Positions 1 through 12,053 of a stretch of DNA of 64,000 nucleotides are shown piece after piece. This DNA is from Prunus persica (taxonomy: Eukaryota; Streptophyta; Magnoliopsida; Rosales; Rosaceae): contig NC_034009.1 of the NCBI RefSeq assembly GCF_000346465.2, positions 15,912,950 to 15,976,949 on the forward strand. The letters are read 5' to 3'. The translations under genes were made by a program, and so were the position numbers. Each line of letters starts with the position of its first letter. Position 1 is the first letter of the stretch. Below the pieces are notes generated by a model. That model saw nothing but the letters and a program-made list of their open reading frames with translations, did no database searches and was not told the DNA's origin.

Positions 1-947
1 ACAGCCAATGAGAAATAATGTTACAGACCAAAAGCAAATAAGGCAAAGTTAAACCACCCTTCTTAAGACAAAAAGCACCAGACAATTTCTATTTATCGAA
101 TCAGCTCACAGAAAAAGGTCGATGTGTATCACTTCAGGTCTCTATTTGTCTAGATCAATTCATTAATTTTCCATTGCACTTCTGATATCTAGGAGACCAT
201 GTAATTATTTTGATACCATTAAATGAAATTTAAATTCAGTTTACTTGAAAAATTTGGGATCCTGAGCAAGAGATGGCAGTCACGTATACGACAGTATTGA
301 TACATAAAAGACGACAATATAAGAATGGTTAATTTTGACAATATCCATAGTTGCTTCCACTCCATTATATGTAGATTATAAAGTGGCAATAGACATGCAA
401 TACAAAAGCAATATGAAAGCAATAAACAAGCAATAAAGCGGCAATAGACAACCAATGCCAAAGCAATAAAATGGCAATAAACAAGTACCTTATTGATGTC
501 TTTGTACTCTCTTTCCCATATTATATAATGTTCTAATTGTTGAACTATTACAATATTCAGTTGCTACAGATAATAAATAGTACATAAAAAATAATAACCA
601 TGTATGAAAATTTCATATCATTATAATAATGACCTCAAAAACAGTATGAAGTATATTACACAAATATTAGAAACATACGGCTCCACAAGAAGAATACATA
701 ATGTCTTAGATGTCCTTACTAATAATAACAAGCATAATCAATTATGTGTACAGTTTGCTGCAAGTTTCCTTAGCATTCTCATAATAGAAGCTTTGCTTTT
801 GTCTTCAGAAGGCATCTCAAAGAACTCCTTGTCTACACATTAAATTATGCACAAAATGGTCTCCAACGCCAGTGTATGACTTGCACATCAGCGTCTGCAC
901 AAACCAGCTAAAACACATTTTGTAACTGTTAACCTCAAATTTGTTCT
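1..947. other. AT-rich stretch without a supported gene
   Basis: No reading frame here looks like a protein on either strand. It could be the 3' side of the possible minus-strand gene that follows. The only internal structure I see is a run of GCAATA-type heptamers, listed separately. Confidence 0.4.
385..484. repeat. cryptic simple repeat based on GCAATA
   Basis: About ten imperfect copies of GCAATA, spaced by short variable A-rich words such as AAC, AAAG and GAC, fall in 100 bases. The units are too diverged for a clean microsatellite. Confidence 0.55.
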
Positions 948-3760
948 TCACAGGGAAACGAGTTGGGTGCGGCTTTTCTTCTCCTTATACAACTTGAAAA
1001 GAAAAAGAGAAAGAAACATAAATTGTCAAGACAAAACTACAGCAAATTATAATTTGGTCAAATACTCACCGTCGAGAAACAATATGCTTTCAATGTATAA
1101 ATAACATATTAATTTCAACCAATACTACTGCACAACTCATCTCAGAAACATGATTGAGATTTGACAAACATACAGGTAGAAGATCCAATCCATTAAAACA
1201 CTCACATGCAAAAAGCAAACCTAAATTATACGGCAATTCAAGCTACAAAAACCCAACTTGTTGAGCACCAGTCAACAAGTTTTATAGGCAAATTGAAATC
1301 AAGTAGAAATTACTTCAGCATTAACACCTTCATTTTTTCAACCAAAGATGCTAGCTTCCTTTCAATATCAAAAAGCACATTCAGTTAGTCCCAAGATGTG
1401 GGACATAAATACCTAGTCTTTTAGATTACAAAAACAGAGTTATTTTTCTCCAAACAAAAATATCTTAAAACAAAGGAAAGAAGAAAATGAAGTAACTATT
1501 TCACAGCAATCTTTTAAAGAGACAATGAGATTGACAATGATTATGGTTCCAAAACAATACCAGGCATTAAATTATCCGCATATGTACTAAATTTCCTTTG
1601 TCTTAAAAACATACATACACACACATTACATGAAAACATCATTAAAATCTTGTCCAAATTATTTAATTGGATACATAAACATTCCCCAATCTGCAGACAA
1701 GATCGGATGGGAAAGAAATTTAGTGCAAGTTTCTCATGCAGCTCCTTTGTAAAGGTAAAATCCCTTTTATCTACTGACATGCTCAATCCTTCTTGGAAAT
1801 TCGCAGTGCTGCCATTAATGTAAGAGCTAAAACTGGATTTGCTACCTCTGAGATGTGCATCCAACCACCCTTGTACTAAATTAACAAAAACATTAGATGG
1901 AAACTGATAAACCCTTTTGCTATAACGTCTAACTTCCATAATCCATCCAATGAACCATAGAAAATTTTCGACGTAAATGTTAGGCCTTACAAAAAACTAC
2001 TAAATGTTAGGCCATTTTGCTATCATGTCTAACTTCCATAATCCATCAATGAATCAAGGCAAGTATATATCACCCTACAAAAAATACTGAATTCAATTAT
2101 ACAAGACTTAAAGACATACCACCACTAGACAAACCTTCTTGTAAGCGTCCCTCAAACATACCACCACTATGGAAATTTGGATTGCATGTAATTTTGCTTC
2201 CCATATTCTATTCAATCTTTCAAGCCTTCAGATAGAACATAACCTGCATAGTGCAGATGAAATCATAATTTGAAACAAAACTAATATACTAGAAATAAGA
2301 ACCAGATTAGGGAGGGAGAAACAGGATAATGACAACTAAATCTTTTAGAGGCAAAAAGCTTAACTGCCTATGATTCACCAATGACCAGAACAGGGTATTT
2401 CTTTCCTTTTCGGGACAAAATCTAGCAATAAGCAAGTGTGGGGGAGTGCATGTTAAGAAGTAGCAATACTATAAGAATAAATTTTGACTATTAGGAGTTG
2501 CAGTCGTATTTTCCCAGTGCAATTGTGGGAAAGGCCAAAAGAAAAAGGGTGATGCATACAAACTATCACTATTCAACATATCATTAGACCACTAAATGAC
2601 ACATCTCTTGCAAGTGTGGACCAGCATCTGTCAAATGAAAGAAAATTTAAATCCGCAATTGTTGGCAGGCAAAGACCTCCAGTATTTTACAGTGAACTAA
2701 TGGCCTCATGGTGAACTTGATTGCATGTAGCACAACCTCACATATATATATTCTTTTACTTCAATTTTTCTTATAACACTCACAGATTTTATTAATGAAA
2801 TGTAGTTACAAGAAGGATGAATGAGATGTCCATCTAAAATCCTGTTAACGTTCTCAATCCCAAACAAAAAAATTCCGCCAAAACTAAACTAACTATTTGG
2901 ATGGTACACAAGGATTGAGTTAAGAGGCCAACAGTCTTCAAGACTCTTAATTCCCTGATCCCCATCATGATGAAAATAAGAGAAAAGAGGGAAGGTTGAG
3001 GAGGGACCATACATTTGGATACCAATACTCAAAAATTTACTTTCTTACATATAATTTACATCAAGTTAAATTCCATCCATATGATTGCATACCAAAAAAT
3101 TGAGCTTTACTCATTACCCGTGAATGCTACATCGATAACATCTGTACTCTATGATCATACCTGAATTGCACAAAGATAAGCTTGGCTCTGAATACATGTC
3201 TTTACAGGTCCCCAAATGCCCTGAAAATAGCTCCCAACAGAAACTTATCTTTACAGAGACAACTGGACGCATTATTCCTTCTCCAAATGCCCCAGAATTA
3301 GCTCCACACAAAAACTCCCTCCAAACTACATTGACAGATTAAAGAATTAACTCCCCACAGAAACTCCCTCCAAATTACATTGTAGAAATAGTTCACACTC
3401 TATGCAAAACATTATAAACGCATAATGTTATACATGCACTAAATACTAGAAACCTTGATTTCTGTCTTTTTCTATTGAAAAATAAAATAAAAACAACAAT
3501 CATGTTTTCAATTGCTTCAAATTCCAAACATGTACAGTTTAACCTATCGTGAAATTCAACGGTTGCACTTGGCGAGAAGATTTTAGTTTCAGTCTTTCAT
3601 TTTTACTTCTTGATGTTGTCGCTATTTCTATGCCATAAGGTCCCTCTAATCCAAATAACAGAAGTGGGAAAGTAGCGAATTGGAAGCTTACCAAATAAGT
3701 GCTTTGAGTCGTTTCGCCTAAAGCATGTCTTTTGCTCGGGCTCGAGGTCTGTATCGCCAT
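948..3760 (-). CDS. possible multi-exon gene, unrecognised, model incomplete
   Basis: I do not recognise this gene and cannot join it. Exon-like pieces on the minus strand are a first exon at 3760-3692 with a good GTAAGC donor, a piece ending at a GTATGT donor near 2117, a piece within 1939-1541, and a possible last exon at 992-948. The last piece has a strong polypyrimidine tract and AG acceptor and reads LYKEKKSRTQLVSL before TGA. Phases between the pieces were not established and several intervening frames contain stops. It may be a real gene with short exons, a decayed gene, or chance. Span and exon set are inference; the splice signals are visible in the sequence. Confidence 0.28.
1541..1939 (-). 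CDS. exon-like open frame, unrecognised
   Basis: A 132-codon minus-strand frame. Its first ~75 residues have ordinary protein composition, with words such as VNLVQGWLDAHLRG and DKRDFTFTKELHEKL. The last ~50 residues look like translated intron (Cys/Leu/Phe-rich). I do not recognise a family. The apparent ATG lies inside a short local duplication (see 1919-2055), so the true exon start may be elsewhere. It could be an internal exon of the gene proposed for 948-3760. Confidence 0.3.
   Translation of the reverse strand: MEVRRYSKRVYQFPSNVFVNLVQGWLDAHLRGSKSSFSSYINGSTANFQEGLSMSVDKRDFTFTKELHEKLALNFFPIRSCLQIGECLCIQLNNLDKILMMFSCNVCVCMFLRQRKFSTYADNLMPGIVLEP
1919..2055. repeat. local tandem duplication, period about 100 bp
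   Basis: The phrase CTAACTTCCATAATCCATC occurs at about 1928 and again at about 2030, each preceded by GCTAT and followed by AATGAA. AATGTTAGGCC is also doubled between them. This is a small duplication within the exon-like region. Confidence 0.6.
3692..3760 (-). CDS. candidate first exon, 23 codons
   Basis: An ATG at 3760 opens 23 codons (MAIQTSSPSKRHALGETTQS, then TYL) that end exactly at a canonical donor, TTG followed by GTAAGC. The preceding ~230 bases look like a plant 5' leader: CT-rich, with a short upstream frame (MESCKAPKSTPF). The peptide is Ser/Thr-rich and has no family match that I know. Downstream exons are uncertain. Confidence 0.4.
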
Positions 3761-4010
3761 TGAAATAGCTCCCTTTCTCACTGGTTAGGGTTTGTGGATT
3801 TGTTGTTTTAAGTCAAAAGGGGGTGGATTTGGGGGCTTTGCACGATTCCATTACAGGGAAATAGCTCAAAATGTCACCCTTTTAATTGGATTTGGGTAGA
3901 GAATAAAACAGAGAGGAAGAGGAAGAACTGGGTTTTGAGGGCAAAGCTGTGGGTTTTGTAGGTTGTTCTTGATCTTCTCTTCGTGAGCCAAAAACTAACC
4001 AAAAGTGTTA
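3761..4010 (-). promoter_or_regulatory. probable 5' leader and proximal promoter
   Basis: Read on the minus strand this is CT/A-rich leader-like sequence (runs such as TCTTCCTCTTCCTCTC) leading to the candidate ATG at 3760. It contains one upstream ATG frame of 12 codons. No clear TATA box was seen. Confidence 0.3.
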
Positions 4011-4579
4011 TCTGGCCAATAAATGGGCAATAAGTATGTATTTATAGGTAATAATTGCAAAAAAATTGGAAAGGAGTGATATTTTCAGTTACAATTATAA
4101 AAATGGTGGCATTTATGGCTATTTCCCAAAAAAAAAACACTTTGGGTATTTGGTTTGATGAGAAAACAGAAAAATCTTGGTATTTGGCTTTTAAAATAGG
4201 TTGGATTAGTCTAAGGTTATGGGTTGATCTAATTTAGCCCAAAGAAAGTGTAAAAATTTGTCAGCCCAATTGTTTCTGGGTATTCAAGTCAGAACTTACA
4301 AAATGGATAACAAAATCCTTAAAGCCTGAGAAATAAGCTCCAGAATAGATTTGAATATTTCACAGTCCAGGCCCCCACTATTGGACCAAAGAATCCAAAT
4401 GTAATTTTAATAGAGAAAATCACGAGGCCAACAGTGTAGAACTTGTGACTCTGGCATTGGTTACATACCACATTTTTTTGGTTGAGTTTTCGTACCACAA
4501 TTTTTTTTTCGGATGAAAAAAAGTTTAAGGGAAGGCTACTCCATCTTAGGGCCAAGGCATACTAAGGTCTCTTTGAGAA

Positions 4580-4715
4580 TTTATAGGGGATCTCTATCCC
4601 TTTTTTGGTTTTTATACATTATCCGTCAAGAGATATTATTGACAGCAGGACTCGAATCTAGACATTGATAACGAAAAGTACGATTCTTACCAACTCAACT
4701 AACTCTTGTTTAGTT
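4580..4715 (-). mobile_element. tRNA-derived SINE-like element
   Basis: On the minus strand a pol III A-box-like word TAGTTGAGTTGG (4701-4690) is followed about 40 nt on by a B box GATTCGAGTCC (4658-4648), the spacing of a tRNA promoter. The sequence after it runs into an A-rich stretch. Ends and target duplications were not resolved. Confidence 0.5.
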
Positions 4716-6199
4716 ATTTTTAACCATATTTTAGTACCATATGATAGGGCAAATCATGTATACATGTCATATCAATTAATAATTTTATCTTTATGGATGT
4801 TGGTTACACACATCACTCACCAAAACCTATGGTATTAAAAAGTGGTTAAAAAGTATTCAGCTGGACTACTGGTCATCAAGTTGAGTTTTTCGAAACGGAC
4901 AATTCTGGTTGGAATAATATAGTAATGTAAAGTAAAATCTATAATTATTAGTATAAAAAGTTATTCCAAACACTTTACCTAACACTTTTGGTGAATCTAC
5001 GATCATGCTTGGCTAACAGGCAGATTGTCATGATAATCATTGAATTATGTTATAATATAATTAGTCACATTTAGCTGCGAGCAACGAGTAGTGGAATTAA
5101 TACTTAGAAAGAAAAAGTCGGCACAAGACTGAGGAAAGAAGAATCGATCATGTGTTTCTTGCCCTTGTTTCCCCTAGAGAGCTAGTGTCAAGTCTTTGCA
5201 AACCCAAAAGAAAGTTCATTAGAAAGACTTTTAGGAAGCAAAACAAAGCTGACCCCAACAGTGTCCTTGCCTTAATGAAAGACTGCCTGCCGCACGAGGT
5301 CTTCTTCTGCTTGCAATTTATAAAATCACACTTGCAATATATGGCGACGTACCCCCCTCCACCATGCAATATTTAAAGTTTGTTACCTTGGCTTACTTGC
5401 AATTGACGTAGAAATAATGCTTCTATATGATGATAGAGCAAGTGTCGTGAATCTATATTCTCCGAGTTTATATCGTGTTTCGCATGATCAAAAAAATTAC
5501 AGTTTCTATTGAATATAGTCCAACTCTTTATAAGTCCATATTAAATTCTTTAACATTTCAATATGAAATAAATACTCTCAACACCGAATTCATCTCATTT
5601 CTGGCGTCGTTAAAGCTGGATGGTAAGACAAAAACAAGCCAAGCTCTCAAAAGGAATATTAAGCTTGTTAAAAATAAAAATAAAATCTTCAACTTTTCTA
5701 CGGTATATCAGCCTATCATAAACGTCGTGAGTAAAATATTTAGTTTTTAAACCTATAAGCTATACAGCTTGAGTGACACTAGTTGGAAAGTGGTATGGCT
5801 TATGTTCGACTCTTATGGTGTATAAGAAAAACAGTATTAAAACAAGAAAAATAATTTTACTTGTACTTCCAATTTCACATCATATTTTTATTCTTTTTAG
5901 TGGTTTTAAGCATTTGGTGCTTCCTTAATACCCTTTTGTTGAGTTATTTTATAGCCTTTATTTTTTTTTATATAAATTGATATTCTAAACTATACTCTAA
6001 TTTATGGGAAAGTAAATTCGATTTAAAAAGAGATTTAAATTCAAGTATAAGAAGACAAGGCATACTCTGACCAACAACTCTAACCCACATCTGCGAGTTA
6101 TTTCATTCGTTTACATTAGACGTCAATCTAGGCCCTCTTTGAAACTCCTTTTTGAAGATATTACTGTTCAAAATTGAAATGAGTATTGTGGAAATAATT

Positions 6200-6200
<1 letters not shown>
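4716..6200. other. AT-rich intergenic stretch
   Basis: No supported gene. Short open frames at 5148-5376 occur on both strands over the same bases, and the frame at 5475-5750 is Lys/Asn/Phe-rich, as AT-rich noise usually is. A SINE-like piece lies near 5765-5840. Confidence 0.4.
5765..5845 (+). mobile_element. possible tRNA-type SINE fragment
   Basis: CACTAGTTGGAAAG resembles an A box and TGTTCGACTCT a B box, about 38 nt apart on the plus strand. It is followed by an A-rich stretch. The boxes are degenerate and ends are not visible. Confidence 0.33.

Positions 6201-6203
<3 letters not shown>

Positions 6204-6230
<27 letters not shown>
6204..6230. repeat. (TA)n microsatellite
   Basis: An uninterrupted run of about 13 TA dinucleotides. 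Confidence 0.95.
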
Positions 6231-6231
<1 letters not shown>

Positions 6232-6326
6232 TTGTGTTTGGCTGGAATTCTTTGCGTTTGTGGACTTTTATAAGTGCGGTGGGGTTGTCTTGGTGTACTT
6301 TGGCTTCAAAATTTGTGTCGTCAAAT

Positions 6327-6330
<4 letters not shown>

Positions 6331-6370
<40 letters not shown>
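6331..6370. repeat. (TC)n microsatellite
   Basis: An uninterrupted run of about 20 TC dinucleotides ending just before ATG. Two reading frames that cross it are repeat artefacts. Confidence 0.95.
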
Positions 6371-6372
<2 letters not shown>

Positions 6373-6876
6373 GTAAAAGTTGTATTTTCAATGGGAATCC
6401 TGATATGGAATGACTAACTTCTTTTGGACCTAAATTATCGCACATAAAATCTGGTTAGCCACGTTAGAATCCTGTTGGTGCTTCAACGCTTCAAGTATTG
6501 AAACATTCTATTTAAATTGTGTCATGGCAAAAGATAAGGATAATTAAAGATAAATACTATTCATATGAATAGTAATTGTCATAGCAATTTTTTGATGCAT
6601 TCCCATCCATTACTATAGCAATCTAATAACAACTATTATTTACATAAGATATGAGGAGATGAATTTATATGGATTTCAGTGTGGGAAGTGAAGAATAAGA
6701 TTAGGTATTTATAAAATAAAATAAAAAAATTATGAATTTTTTTAGTATTTAAATTGGCCGATGACGTCAACTTGTCCAGTTTCATGGGCCCACTTCTTGC
6801 AATGATAACTTTTCTTTTGTAGGGATTTTTTGGGAGCCTAAGTCCCCCATAAAAAGGGAGGGATGGAAGTGCTCTT

Positions 6877-7060
6877 AAGCTTGGCTCCTTAAAAGACTGA
6901 TGAGTAGCTCCTCCTCAAAACAAATGGGATTTTGACACTTGTTAATTTTATTTAACTATTTCTTATTTTTTGATAAACTTTTATTATTTTGAAATTGACA
7001 AGTGTCAAAATCCTATTTTTTTAAGAATGAATTCCTCTCTAATTTTAAGGAGTCAAGCTT
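6877..7060. mobile_element. foldback MITE
   Basis: The ends are inverted copies: AAGCTTGGCTCCTTAAAA on the left and TTTTAAGGAGTCAAGCTT on the right. An inner pair, GGATTTTGACACTTGT and ACAAGTGTCAAAATCC (one mismatch on the right copy), extends the palindrome around an AT-rich centre. No coding capacity. Confidence 0.75.
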
Positions 7061-8270
7061 TGCTGATTATGAAATCAATGTCTCGTTTCATATTCTAGTA
7101 TCTACATTCCATGTGCAAATAGTATTTAATTAAGAAATATAATTCAGCATGATTAATATAATATGAACATCTGCGTACACATTGTGTATTGCCTTGCTAT
7201 TGTTCCATTAATTATACTCCGCAGAAATATCTCAAAAGTAAATCAGAAACGTCGCATTCCAAATGATATGATTTTCAAAAATGAGATCGCACCTGTTTGG
7301 AAATGTCAAAAACATATTTGAACCCGCAGCTTTCCATCGTTTAAAATAATCTCAACAGAAATATTATTTTATTGGGTTTGTGGCCGGAAACTCATTAGGA
7401 GACAGGATTAATTAAGACGAACTGAATTAATTTAATCACCTATTTTATTTCATGCTGCCCAGTATTTGATTGACCTTAATCATATATTAGCGTAATTGTT
7501 TGACTTTAAAGCATAGCCACCACTTAAACAGTAATCCATCTACTGATTAACCACTCTCTCTGTCTGACATTATGAACAAATCTCTGCAGTTCTTATGAGG
7601 AAATTCTCCACCGAGGTCAAATCAAGCATAGGAGATCACAATTATTTCAGCATTTATCTTAAAATTTCAGGCTAAAAGCTAATAATACAATGGCAATTAA
7701 ACAGCAACAAGATATTAAAATCGTACCTCAAAACTTTTGATGACCACTAAGCTTTGTGAGCCTGACATGCATGGTTTTTTTTTATATTTTAAATATTTTT
7801 ATTATAGTACAAGCAATATCTAAATTACGGTGGAAGAGGATTTATCGTACCCACAACTATAATGATGCTATAACAATTTGAACCTTAGACCTCTAGTTTG
7901 TAAATTAAAGTCTTTTTCCACTACGTGATTTTTTATTATTAAAAACCTCGTGGAGTGGAAAATTACTAGTCTTTGAGTTTAGGGTTATTGTTCAAAACAT
8001 TTTATGTTATTATTCAAAATATTATTTTTAGGGTATCCATAATAGAATGAGTTCAGAGATTCTCATGAATTAGAGCGGGTCACTATAAGCACTACAAGGA
8101 GCCTAATAAATTCAGAAATTAAATAGCTTGCATGTTACTTAACCTAACTCCCATATCAAACTATTGCACTTTGAATAGAAAATTGACTCGAAATTAGTTA
8201 TTTATCTCTTTTTTAATTTCTATTAGAGACACTCTAACATAGTTATCTTACACTCCTCTCATATGTTTTA
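7061..8270. other. intergenic stretch, no gene seen
   Basis: AT-rich, no supported reading frame. Apart from the possible SINE at 7835-7940, a weak inverted pair (about 8020-8040 and 8220-8245) hints at a further worn TIR element. Confidence 0.35.
7835..7940 (-). mobile_element. possible decayed tRNA-type SINE
   Basis: On the minus strand ACGTAGTGGAAAAAGAC resembles a weak A box and AGGTTCAAATTG a B box. The layout fits a tRNA head, but the boxes are diverged and no target duplication is visible. Confidence 0.33.
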
Positions 8271-11027
8271 TATCGATCATTATGTGACAACCCGTGTAGC
8301 TAAGTTGGTTATGCACGAACCTCTTAACCTTTCTGTCGTTGGTTCAATCCTTACGGTGGAGGCGAGTCAAGGTTTTTAGACACTTTGATGAATTCTTAAA
8401 TTCAATTTTTTTTTCTAAGTCTGTAGAGAGAAAAGCCCTTATAGATTATACAGCAGTCACCGCCCCCTTAGGGGTCGATGGCTTTTCACCCCATTTCCCT
8501 ATCCTCTCCTCTCTCTCCCTTATCCCCTCCCTTTCTATTTCCTAGTTCTTCCCCTCCCCTCCCTCTCCCTTATCGTCTCTCTAACTTTCTCTAACTCTTG
8601 CCCAGATATGTTTGGATCTTGAAATTTGTTTGTTTGTTTTGTGTGTTTTTTGTATGTTCTTGGTGGCTTTATGTATCTGTTGGATCTTTTACTTGATTGT
8701 GTTCTTGGTTTTGCTGTCGCTTGGATTGGGAGGGGGGTGGAATTTGTTTATTTTTGTATGTTCTTGGTGGCTTTATGTTGTTGCTGGATCTTTTACTTGA
8801 TTGTGTTGTTGGAATTTTATATCGATCATTATGTGACAGCTCGTGTAGCTAAGTTGGTTATGCACGAACCTCTTAACCTTTCTGTCGTTGGTTCAATCCC
8901 CACGGTGGAGGCGAGTCTAGGTTTTTAGACCCTTTGATGAATTCTTAAATTCTATTTTTTTTCTAAGTCTGTAGAGAGAAAAGCCCTTAGAGATTATACA
9001 GCAGTCACCGCCCCCATAGGGGTCGGTGGCTTTTCACCCCATTTCCCTATCCTCTCCTCTCTCTCCCTTATCCCTTCCCTTTCTATTTCCTAGTTCTTCC
9101 CATCCCCTCTCTCTCCCTTATCGTCTCTCTAATTTTCTCTAACTCTGGCCCAAAGACCTTTGCATCTTGATCATCGTTTGTGTGTTTTGTGTATTTTTTG
9201 TATGTTCTTAGTGGCTTTATGTTGCTGCTGGATCTTTTACTTGATTGTGTTCTTGGTTTTGCTGTCGCTTGGATTGGGAGAGGGGGTGGAATTTGTTTAT
9301 TTTTGTATGTTCTTGGTGACTTTATGTTGTTGCTGGATCTTTTACTTGATTGTGATGCTGGAATTTTATATCGATCATTATGTGACAGCCCGTGTAGCTA
9401 AGTTGGTTATGCACGAACCTCTTAACCATTCTGTCGTTGGTTCAATCCCCACGGTGGAGGCGAGTCTAGGTTTTTAGACACTTTGATGAATTCTTAAATT
9501 CCATTTTTTTTTCTAAGTCTCTAGAGAGAAAAGCCCTTAGAGATTATACAATAGTCACCGCCCCCTTAGGGGTCGGTGGCTTTTCACCCCCTTTCCCTAT
9601 CCTCTCCTCTCTCTCCCTTATCCCCTCCCTTTCTATTTCCTAGTTCTTCCCCTCCCCTCTCTCTCCCTTATCGTCTCTCTAACTTTCTCTAATTCTTGCC
9701 CAAATATGTTTGGATCTTGAAATTTGTTTGTTTGTTTTGTGTATTTTTTGTATGTTCTTAGTGGCTTTATGTTGCTGCTGGATCTTTTACTTGATTGTGT
9801 TCTTGGTTTTGCTGTCGCTTGGATTGGGAGGGGGGGTGAAATTGTTTATTTTTGTATGTTCTAGTGGCTTTATGTCGTTGCTGGATTTTTCCTCGATTGT
9901 GTTGTTGGACTTTTATATCGATCATTATGCGACAGCTCGTGTAGTAAGTGGGTTATGCACGAACCTCTTAACCTTTCTGTCGTTGGTTCAATCCCCACGG
10001 TGGAGGCGAGTCTAGGTTTTTAGACCCTTTGATGAATTCTTAAATTCTATTTTTTTTCTAAGTCTGTAGAGAGAAAAGCCCTTAGAGATTATACAGCAGT
10101 CACCGCCCCCATAGGGGTCGGTGGCTTTTCACCCCATTTCCCTATCCTCTCCTCTCTCTCCCTTATCCCTTCCCTTTCTATTTCCTAGTTCTTCCCCTCC
10201 CCTCTCTCTCCCTTATCGTCTCTCTAACTTTCTCTAACTCTTGCCCAGATATGTTTGGATCTTGATATTTGTTTGTTTGTTTTGTGTGTTTTTTGTATGT
10301 TCTTGGTGGCTTTATGTTGCTGCTGGATCTTTTACTTGATTGTGTTCTTGGTTTTGCTATTGCTTGGATTGGGAGGGGGTGGAATTTGTTTATTTCTGTA
10401 TGTTCTTGGTTTTTGTATGTTCTTGGTGACTTTATGTTGTTGATGGATCTTTTACTTGATTGTGTTGCTGGAATTTTATATCGATCATTATGTGACAGCC
10501 CGTGTAGCTAAGTTGGTTATGCACGAACCTCTTAACCTTTCTGTCGTTGGTTCAATCCCCACGATGGAGGCGAGTCTAGGTTTTTAGACACTTTGATGAA
10601 TTCTTAAATTCCATTTTTTTTCTAAGTCTGTAGAGAGAAAAGCCCTTAGAGATTATACAGCAGTCACCGCCCCCTTAGGGGTCGGTGGCTTTTCACCCCA
10701 TTTCCCTATCCTCTCCTCTCTCTCCCTTATCCCCTCCCTTTCTATTTCCTAGTTCTTCCCCTCCCCTCTCTCTCCCTTATCGTCTCTCTAACTTTCTCTA
10801 ACTCTTGCCCAGATATGTTTGGATCTTGAAATTTGTTTGTTTGTTTTGTGTGTTTTTTGTATGTTCTTGGTGGCTTTATGTTGCTGCTGGATCTTTTACT
10901 TGATTGTATTCTTGGTTTTGCTATTGCTTGGATTGGGAGGGGGTGGAATTTGTTTATTTCTCTATGTTCTTCGTGGCTTTATGTTGTTGCTGAATCTTTT
11001 ACTTGATTGTGTTGCTGATTTTATTGT
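8271..11027 (+). repeat. tandem array, five units of about 549 bp
   Basis: Unit starts at 8271, 8820, 9369, 9916 and 10479 give periods of 549, 549, 547 and 563. Each unit holds the left target-site word, the tRNA-like head, a GC hairpin (CACCGCCCC ... GGGGTCGGTG), a CT-rich block and a GT-rich block. Because every unit begins with the left flank of the insertion, the array must have grown after insertion. The word TTTTAT is shared by the left flank and the body at the unit junction. Units look about 95% alike by eye. Confidence 0.85.
8290..8364 (+). promoter_or_regulatory. tRNA-Lys-like head with internal pol III promoter (first of five)
   Basis: A box at 8297-8308 (TAGCTAAGTTGG) and B box at 8341-8350 (GGTTCAATCC) are spaced as in a tRNA. 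Four more heads start just after the repeated word TATCGATCATTATG at 8820, 9369, 9916 and 10479. The B box is unchanged in all five. The fourth has small deletions in the A box (GTAGTAAGTGGG), so it may be inactive. Confidence 0.7.
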
Positions 11028-11620
11028 CAGTGGGATTGGGTTGGGGGGTAAGGAGTGGAATTTTATTTTTTAATTTATTTGTGTTTTTGGTATGTTCTTA
11101 GTGGCTTTATGTTGCTGCTAGATCTTTTACTTGATTGTGTTGTTGGTTTTGCTATCGATGGGATTTGGAGGAGGGGGTGGAATTTGTTTGTTTTGTTTTG
11201 TGTGTTTTTTGTATGTTCTTGGTGGCTTTATGTTGTTGCTAGATCTTTTACTTGATTGTGTTGCTGGGATTGGAAAAAAGAAGAGGGGGGGTGGTGGTGT
11301 TGTGGTAGCTGTCGACTCAACTTCTTTTGTTTTGTTGTGTTGTTGAAGCAATCGCTGCAAATCACTATAGTCGTCTTGATGTATGTTCTTTGTGTTTTTG
11401 TATGTTCTTGGGTGGTGTTTTGTTGCTGCTGGATCTTTTACTTGATTGTGTTGCTGGTTTTGCTATCACTGTGATTTGGGGGGGAGGGTTGGGAATATGA
11501 TTGGTCATTTTTTGGGTTTTTTTTATATGTTCTTGGTGGCTTTATGTTACTGATGGATCTTTTACTTGATTATATTGCTGGTTTTGTTGTACCTGGGATT
11601 TTGGGTTGGGGGGTGGAGGT
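10850..11620 (+). repeat. GT-rich subrepeats inside the retroposon body
   Basis: A phrase built on TATGTTCTTGGTGGCTTTAT followed by GTTGCTGCTGGATCTTTTAC recurs roughly every 100-150 bp, and also twice in each of the units upstream. AGCTGTCGACTCAACTTC occurs at about 11309 and again near 11631. The frames crossing this zone are repeat artefacts. Confidence 0.7.
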
Positions 11621-12053
11621 GTGTTGTGGTAGCTGTCGACTCAACTTCATTTGTTTTGTTGTGTTGTTGAAGCAGTCACAGCAAATCACCATAGTCGTCA
11701 TGATGTAGTTGCAGCTTGGTCCACGCACGCAAGGTTTTGCTCAAGTTCTGAATTTGGAGCTGCAAACTTGAAAGTTGACGGTTTGTGTTGGATAGGGTTT
11801 AGCCGCTATGACGCTACGAGTCTTTTTGGTTTGTCTAAGAGGATGTGGAGCGGTGTTCTTTTTCTTTATTTGATGTAGTCTAATCATTCTCAGAAACTCT
11901 TTGGGAGTTTGTATTTTACTTTTCGACTTTTTGATACGGATTTTCCGTTTCTGTTGTTGCGCAGTGGATTTATATTGTAAGTCTGCATACATGTGCTTTT
12001 GTTTGCCGAATTGGAGTTTTAAGCCTTTTTATGTTTAAGAGTAATTCTCTCCA

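Noticed and set aside
2440..2475. GTGTGGGGGAGTGCATG as a retrotransposon purine tract with an LTR start
   Set aside because: Suggestive word, but no second LTR, primer site or duplication nearby.
8290..8364. Functional tRNA-Lys gene
   Set aside because: The anticodon arm does not pair well, the acceptor stem is diverged and five tandem copies continue into a long non-tRNA body.
8612..11474. Many 60-105 codon plus-strand frames rich in Cys, Leu, Phe and Val that look like membrane peptides
   Set aside because: They recur in every tandem unit, overlap each other in different frames and arise from GT-rich repeats. Copies carry frame-changing differences without conserving the peptide.
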